Shown: one piece after another, positions 60,380 through 64,000 of the stretch
How positions within the stretch are numbered: position 1 is the first letter of the stretch
How the letters are laid out: the number at the start of each line of letters is the position of its first letter
Assembly (NCBI GenBank): GCA_029778715.1
Contig: JAKOPT010000089.1
Coordinates: 212,933-276,932, forward strand
Direction of reading: 5' to 3'
DNA: 64,000 nt
From: Actinomycetes bacterium
Lineage (GTDB): Bacteria; Actinomycetota; Actinomycetes; Actinomycetales; Dermatophilaceae
Program-made: the position numbers and the translations under genes
The notes under the pieces: model-generated
What the model saw: the letters and a program-made list of their open reading frames with translations, nothing else
The model's database searches: none
What the model was told of the DNA's origin: nothing

Positions 60380-61438
60380 TCAGCCCGCGCTGATCGTGCT
60401 CGTGTCGATGACCACGCGGTAGCGCACGTCCCCGGCGACGACCCGGTCCCAGGCGTCGTTGACGGCGGCCGGGTCGGAGGCGTCGAGCATCTCGATGGTG
60501 GCCCCGAGGCCGTGCTCGGCGCAGAAGTCGAGCATCTCCTGGGTTTCGGGGATGCCGCCGATCTGGGAGCCGGTGAGGACCTTGTTGCCGCCGATGACCC
60601 CCCACGGGAACACCGAGTAGGGCGTCATCGGCAGCCCGACGTTGGCCATCACGCCGTTGGGGCGCAACAGCCGAAGGTAGCTGTCCATCGGCAATTCGGC
60701 GCTCACCGTGTTGACGATGAGGTCGAAGGAGCCGCGCGCCTCGCTCAGAGCGTTCTCAGCGCTCGTGGCGAGATGGGCGCGGGCCCCAAGCGCGAGCGCA
60801 TCCTCGGCCTTGGCGTTGCTGCGCGAAATGGTCGTGACCTCGGCGCCCATGGCGGCGGCGATCTTGACGGCCATGTGCCCCAGCCCGCCGACGCCGACGA
60901 CGGCCACTTTGACGCCCGGGCCGGCCCCCCATCGTCGCAGCGGGCTGTAGGTCGTGATCCCGGCGCAAAGGAGCGGAGCGGCGACGTCGAGCCCCATCGC
61001 GTCCGGGATGCGCAGCACGAACCGCTCGGAGACGACGACCCGCTGGGCGTACCCGCCGGCGGTCCACTCCCCGTCGTACCCCTGGGCGTTATAGGTGCCG
61101 ACCGCGGGTTTGGTGCAGAACATCTCTTGGCCGTTCTTGCACCACTCGCACTCGCCACAACTATCGACCAGGCAGCCGACACCGACCCGGTCCCCGACCT
61201 GGTGGCGGGTGACACCGGGGCCGACCGCGGCGACGGTGCCGGCGATCTCGTGCCCGGGAGTGAGGGGGTAGTGCGCCGGGAACCACTCGTCGCGCCCGGT
61301 GTGGATGTCGGAATGGCAGATGCCGGCATACGCGATGTCGATGAGGATGTCGTCGTCACGCAACTCGCGTAGGGGCAGGTCGACGCGTTCGAAAGGCGCG
61401 CCGGCGGCGGGCAGGGACAGGGCTGGAGTCGTCGTCAT
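60380..61438 (-). CDS. Zinc-dependent alcohol dehydrogenase (CAD/YahK-like)
   Basis: A 352-aa MDR dehydrogenase. The catalytic zinc ligands are in AGICHSDIH, TPGHEIAG and LLCAGITTYSPLRRWG; the structural zinc site is CGECEWCKNGQEMFC. The NAD(P) site is VAVVGVGGLGHMAVKIAAAMGAEV, followed by SRSNAKAEDAL, which favours NADP. Such enzymes reduce aldehydes broadly. Start ATG 61438. Repeats lie downstream of its stop. Confidence 0.95.
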   Translation of the reverse strand: MTTTPALSLPAAGAPFERVDLPLRELRDDDILIDIAYAGICHSDIHTGRDEWFPAHYPLTPGHEIAGTVAAVGPGVTRHQVGDRVGVGCLVDSCGECEWCKNGQEMFCTKPAVGTYNAQGYDGEWTAGGYAQRVVVSERFVLRIPDAMGLDVAAPLLCAGITTYSPLRRWGAGPGVKVAVVGVGGLGHMAVKIAAAMGAEVTTISRSNAKAEDALALGARAHLATSAENALSEARGSFDLIVNTVSAELPMDSYLRLLRPNGVMANVGLPMTPYSVFPWGVIGGNKVLTGSQIGGIPETQEMLDFCAEHGLGATIEMLDASDPAAVNDAWDRVVAGDVRYRVVIDTSTISAG

Positions 61439-61480
61439 GACGCACGACTGTATGCCGTCTCCCTGACCGCCGCGTGCACG

Positions 61481-62128
61481 TCAGGCCTGCGAGGGGCGGC
61501 TCACCCGACCGGTCCAGTTCGCCATCCTCTCCGTCGGACCGGCGTCGGCGGCCGGCTCGACCGGGTCGTCGAACGGGAAGCCCGCGCGTGTCTCGCCGGC
61601 GGGCAGGGTCTGCCGGGCGGTCTCGTACCCGATGGCGCCGAGCGGGCCCGGTGCCTCGGCGGGTTGGCCGGTGGCCGTGGCCAGATCCCACGCATGGGCG
61701 AGCACCTCCATGAGGTAGATGGCGGTCACCACCCCACCGGGCAGGATCGGTCCCCAACCGAGCTGGATCCGGGTCGTGAGGGTGTCGTCGGTCCACGCTG
61801 ACTCGGCCGCGGCGACCTGGGCCCGGACGGCGTCGGCTCGCTCCTGCGGGGTGTGCCCGTCGACCACGGCCGCGGCCCGGTCCTCGCGCGCCCGCGCCTG
61901 CTCCTCCGGGCTGGCGTCGTGATCGGCATACAGATCCTTGTGGTCGCTGCCGAAGCCGGTGATCTTGTCGAGCACGACCGACATGTGCGCCATCAGAGTG
62001 CGCACGTCGTAGTCGACGCACGGGGTGGGGGCGGCGAGTTGGTCGTCGCGAGTGCCGGCGACGAGAGCGGCATACCACGTGCTGGCCTCGGCGAGCGGGC
62101 GGCGCAGGTCGGGAACGGACGAGGTCAT
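61481..62128 (-). CDS. TIGR03086-family metal-binding protein (DinB/mycothiol-dependent type)
   Basis: A 215-aa helical-bundle protein. LAAPTPCVDYDVRTLMAHM and EVLAHAWDLATATGQP are the family hallmarks, with His positions that bind a divalent metal in the mycothiol-dependent maleylpyruvate isomerase/DinB fold. Function is unknown; many members use mycothiol. AAGGAG sits 5 nt before ATG 62128. It faces the WYL regulator gene across a 103-bp gap that holds a dyad operator candidate. Confidence 0.92.
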   Translation of the reverse strand: MTSSVPDLRRPLAEASTWYAALVAGTRDDQLAAPTPCVDYDVRTLMAHMSVVLDKITGFGSDHKDLYADHDASPEEQARAREDRAAAVVDGHTPQERADAVRAQVAAAESAWTDDTLTTRIQLGWGPILPGGVVTAIYLMEVLAHAWDLATATGQPAEAPGPLGAIGYETARQTLPAGETRAGFPFDDPVEPAADAGPTERMANWTGRVSRPSQA

Positions 62129-62189
62129 GAGGACTCCTTGAGCGTCGTGGCCGACCCGGTGTCGACCGCTGATGCCCAGCCTGCCGGCT

Positions 62190-62214
62190 AAAGGTGCCAC
62201 TGATTGTCACCTTT
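62190..62214. promoter_or_regulatory. Dyad operator candidate between TIGR03086 and WYL genes
   Basis: AAAGGTG (62190-62196) and CACCTTT (62208-62214) are perfect inverted arms. The next two bases CA/TG also pair after one mismatch, giving a 25-bp symmetric site centred on CTGAT. It lies 18 bp before the WYL gene ATG, so the regulator may bind it to control both genes. Confidence 0.7.
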
Positions 62215-62231
62215 TCGGGGAGACTTTGTTC

Positions 62232-63188
62232 ATGCGCGCCGACCGTCTCCTCGCTCTCGTCTCCCTGCTGCGTCGCCACGGCCAGCTGAGCGCGCAGGAG
62301 TTGGCCGACCGACTCGGGGTATCGCGGCGCACCATCCTGCGCGACCTCGACCTGCTTTCCCTCTCCGGAGTGCCCGTGTATGCCGTGCCCGGCCGCGGCG
62401 GTGGGTTCGCCCTCCTCCCGGGGTACCGGCCGGACGCCACCGGGCTCACGCCCGCCGAGGTGGCCGCGCTCGCGATCCCGGGCGGCGAGCGGGCCGCCGA
62501 GGCGATCGGTCAGGGAGCGCAATTCCGCTCGGCTCGCTCCAAGCTGGAGCGCACCCTCACCGACACCTCGGTGCGGGGCATCGGGGACCTCAGCCGTTGG
62601 CTGGCGATCGTGCCCGAGGGCTGGGGCGAGCCCGCGCCGACCCCGCCGCTGCTCGCCGACCTCGCCGGGGCGTGCGCCGACGGCTTTGTCGTCGAGGTGG
62701 AGTATGCCGCTCGCGGGCAGCCGATTCGGCGTCGCCGGGTCGATCCGATCGGTCTGGTGCTCGCCGGCCCCACGTGGTATCTCCTTGGCTACCGCGATGA
62801 CGGCCAGCAGCGCACCTACCGGGTCGACCGCGTCACCCGCGTCCAGCCGACCGGGGAGCACAGCGCGGCCCGGACCGACGTCGTCACCGCCTGGGAGCGC
62901 GCCCGCCGGGACTGGGGAGAGCGGGGAGATCTCGTGGTCCAGGTGCGGACCACGCCGGCGCATCGGGGTGTCGTCCGCTACCTCGCCGGGCTGGCGGGTT
63001 CGGTGCGGTCCGTGGCCAAGCAGCCCGACGGTTCGCTTCTCGTGACTGCCTCGGCCAAACTCGAGCCCGCCGTGGCCCTGCTCGCGGGCCTGGGCCACCG
63101 CGGCGAGGTGCTCGGACCTCCGGAGGTGATCGCCGGGATCGCCGCGGTGTGTGCCGACACGCTGGCGCGCACCCCGTCCGGGGCGTGA
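62232..63188 (+). CDS. WYL-domain transcriptional regulator (YafY-like)
   Basis: A 318-aa regulator: an N-terminal HTH_11 domain (MRADRLLALVSLLRRHGQLSAQELADRLGVSRRTILRDLDLLSLSGVPV), a middle WYL domain (VEVEYAARGQPIRRRRVDPIGLVLAGPTWYLLGYRDDGQQRTYRVDRVTRV), and a C-terminal WCX-like extension. WYL domains bind small effectors or single-stranded nucleic acid. Regulators of this form usually control the divergent gene, here TIGR03086. Start ATG 62232. Confidence 0.94.
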   Translation: MRADRLLALVSLLRRHGQLSAQELADRLGVSRRTILRDLDLLSLSGVPVYAVPGRGGGFALLPGYRPDATGLTPAEVAALAIPGGERAAEAIGQGAQFRSARSKLERTLTDTSVRGIGDLSRWLAIVPEGWGEPAPTPPLLADLAGACADGFVVEVEYAARGQPIRRRRVDPIGLVLAGPTWYLLGYRDDGQQRTYRVDRVTRVQPTGEHSAARTDVVTAWERARRDWGERGDLVVQVRTTPAHRGVVRYLAGLAGSVRSVAKQPDGSLLVTASAKLEPAVALLAGLGHRGEVLGPPEVIAGIAAVCADTLARTPSGA

Positions 63189-63484
63189 GTCTGCTCCTTG
63201 GGTTGTGGCCGATGGGGTATGCCGTTGCTCCCCCCGGGTTAGGGGAGCACTGATCAATAGCACCTTTCGGGGCAGCAAGTCCGGGTTGGCGCTGGTCAGA
63301 GCGATCCCCGTCCTTCGGATCGCCTATGATCATCGCTTTCCCTGGGGCACGGCATCCCGACAGGACTCAGCGATGAGCTCAGCCGCGCTGGGGCGCCTCT
63401 GACCGCAGCAACCAACGTCACAGGCACGACAGTTCTCCCCGGCCGACTCTCGTCCAGGCTTGAACAGGGCCCGAACGACTCCCA
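63189..63484. other. Intergenic stretch with a possible decayed operator
   Basis: No gene is visible. One octamer copy lies at 63219. ACTGAT (63249-63254) followed by CACCTTTCGGGG (63261-63272) resembles the right half of the WYL operator region (ACTGATTGTCACCTTTTCGG at 62200-62219). The rest shows nothing recognisable. Confidence 0.5.
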
Positions 63485-64000
63485 CTAGGCGGCGTCTGCG
63501 TCGAGGTGTATTTCTAGGCTGCTGTTCGGGGTCCAGATGATGTCGACGAGGGTTGATAGCAGGGGCCCGTCGTCGGCGAGATGAGGGGGCGGGTGGCAGC
63601 CTGGTCCGAGCATGGGCGGTGGGCTTGGCTCATGGGTGTCTCCGGTGGAGGTAGTCCATGTGACGTTCTGGATGGCGCCCGCCTCTTCGCCCTGGTTGGG
63701 GTTGACGGTGGCACGCCAGCCGGGGCTGCGGGTGCCGGGTCCGTCGTCAGCCTCCTCGTCTGCGGGGGCTGGTTGGGGTGGGTGCCAGCCGGGTCCGAGT
63801 AGGGGTGGTGGGCTGGTGGTGTGGGTGTGTCCGGTGGGAGTGGTCCAGGTGACACGTCGGGTGACCCCAGCCTGCTCATCCGGGGTGGGGTCGATGCCGG
63901 CGTGCCGGGTGGTGTCCGTCTCGGTGTCTGGGCGTTCCTGGTGGTGGGTGACGTGCCAGCCGGGTTGTTCTTTGGTGTCGTTGCACCGGCGGCATAACCC
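63485..64000 (-). CDS. HNH endonuclease (DUF222/13E12-type), C-terminal part, truncated by window end
   Basis: Reading the minus strand from the window edge to the TAG at 63485-63487 gives 171 aa starting GLCRRCNDTKEQPGWHV, the second half of an HNH zinc-ribbon motif (CxxCN.xK) typical of DUF222 proteins. The rest is Pro/His/Thr-rich, with two related segments of about 45 residues (TWTTPTGHTHTTSPPPLLGPGWHPP and TWTTSTGDTHEPSPPPMLGPGCHPP). The N-terminal DUF222 domain lies outside the window. These proteins are multi-copy in many Actinobacteria and of uncertain, possibly mobile or phage-related, function. Confidence 0.85.
   Translation of the reverse strand, partial: GLCRRCNDTKEQPGWHVTHHQERPDTETDTTRHAGIDPTPDEQAGVTRRVTWTTPTGHTHTTSPPPLLGPGWHPPQPAPADEEADDGPGTRSPGWRATVNPNQGEEAGAIQNVTWTTSTGDTHEPSPPPMLGPGCHPPPHLADDGPLLSTLVDIIWTPNSSLEIHLDADAA

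Noticed and set aside
61356..63278. 640-aa minus-strand frame across TIGR03086 and the WYL gene
   Set aside because: It runs antisense to the well-supported WYL gene and out of frame with TIGR03086, and its composition is Arg/Pro/Gly shadow-like.
63514..63879. A 121-aa minus-strand Pro-rich protein
   Set aside because: It is out of frame with the better HNH endonuclease reading frame that enters from the window edge and carries the CxxCN motif.
1..64000. tRNA or rRNA genes
   Set aside because: I looked for T-loop-like GGTTCGAATCC patterns and conserved rRNA words and found none convincing.

Overview
The window is a high-GC, gene-dense stretch of an actinobacterial chromosome. Gene content and order (sucC-sucD-DUF6350, guaA-DUF3817-SURF1, TetR-DUF3107-ferritin-like-DEAD helicase, paired PIG-L deacetylases, a WYL regulator facing a TIGR03086 protein, GTG/TTG starts and 4-bp ATGA/GTGA overlaps) suggest the Intrasporangiaceae/Dermatophilaceae group of Micrococcales. 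That placement is an inference from gene families, not from a marker-gene search.

Region 1 (1-21.0 kb) is a cell-surface polysaccharide locus. It has a sugar-nucleotide oxidoreductase, a CapD/PglF-type 4,6-dehydratase, a PglE-type aminotransferase, a short PglC-type phosphoglycosyl transferase that would start the lipid-linked glycan, four glycosyltransferases including a GlfT2-like galactofuranosyltransferase, a Wzx flippase, a Wzz-like protein, an O-antigen-ligase-like protein and a complete Wzm/Wzt ABC exporter. A secreted CotH-like protein with six ChW-type repeats, a lipoprotein phosphoesterase and a large polytopic membrane protein are embedded in it. Region 2 (21.1-33.9 kb) is housekeeping: DUF6350, sucD, sucC, a secreted thermolysin-type protease, pcrA, a SRPBCC protein, a LigD-type primase domain, a PIG-V-like membrane enzyme and purN. 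Region 3 (33.9-46 kb) has membrane proteins, two PIG-L family proteins, a quinone oxidoreductase, an 800-bp gene-free block full of palindromes, a PspC-domain two-component system facing a PspC membrane protein, and a Nudix/GT4/PIG-L/flippase-like group. Region 4 (45.7-64 kb) has an F420-ligase-like protein, asnB, guaA, SURF1, a heterodimeric ABC exporter, a TetR regulator, a DEAD-box helicase, an alcohol dehydrogenase, a WYL regulator and the 3' end of an HNH endonuclease gene that runs off the window.

Three patterns are not explained by the genes. First, the octamer GTATGCCG/CGGCATAC occurs about 80 times on both strands, often as inverted pairs and in terminator-like hairpins, and is clearly thinner in the polysaccharide locus; this resembles a DNA-uptake or chromosome-marking signal. 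Second, a palindromic element with core GACCAATAGGTGG recurs at four loci. At one it has become five in-frame 42-bp repeats inside an ABC exporter subunit. Third, gene ends and gaps repeatedly carry short tandem duplications and long perfect hairpins. No tRNA, rRNA, CRISPR array, transposase or prophage was recognised.
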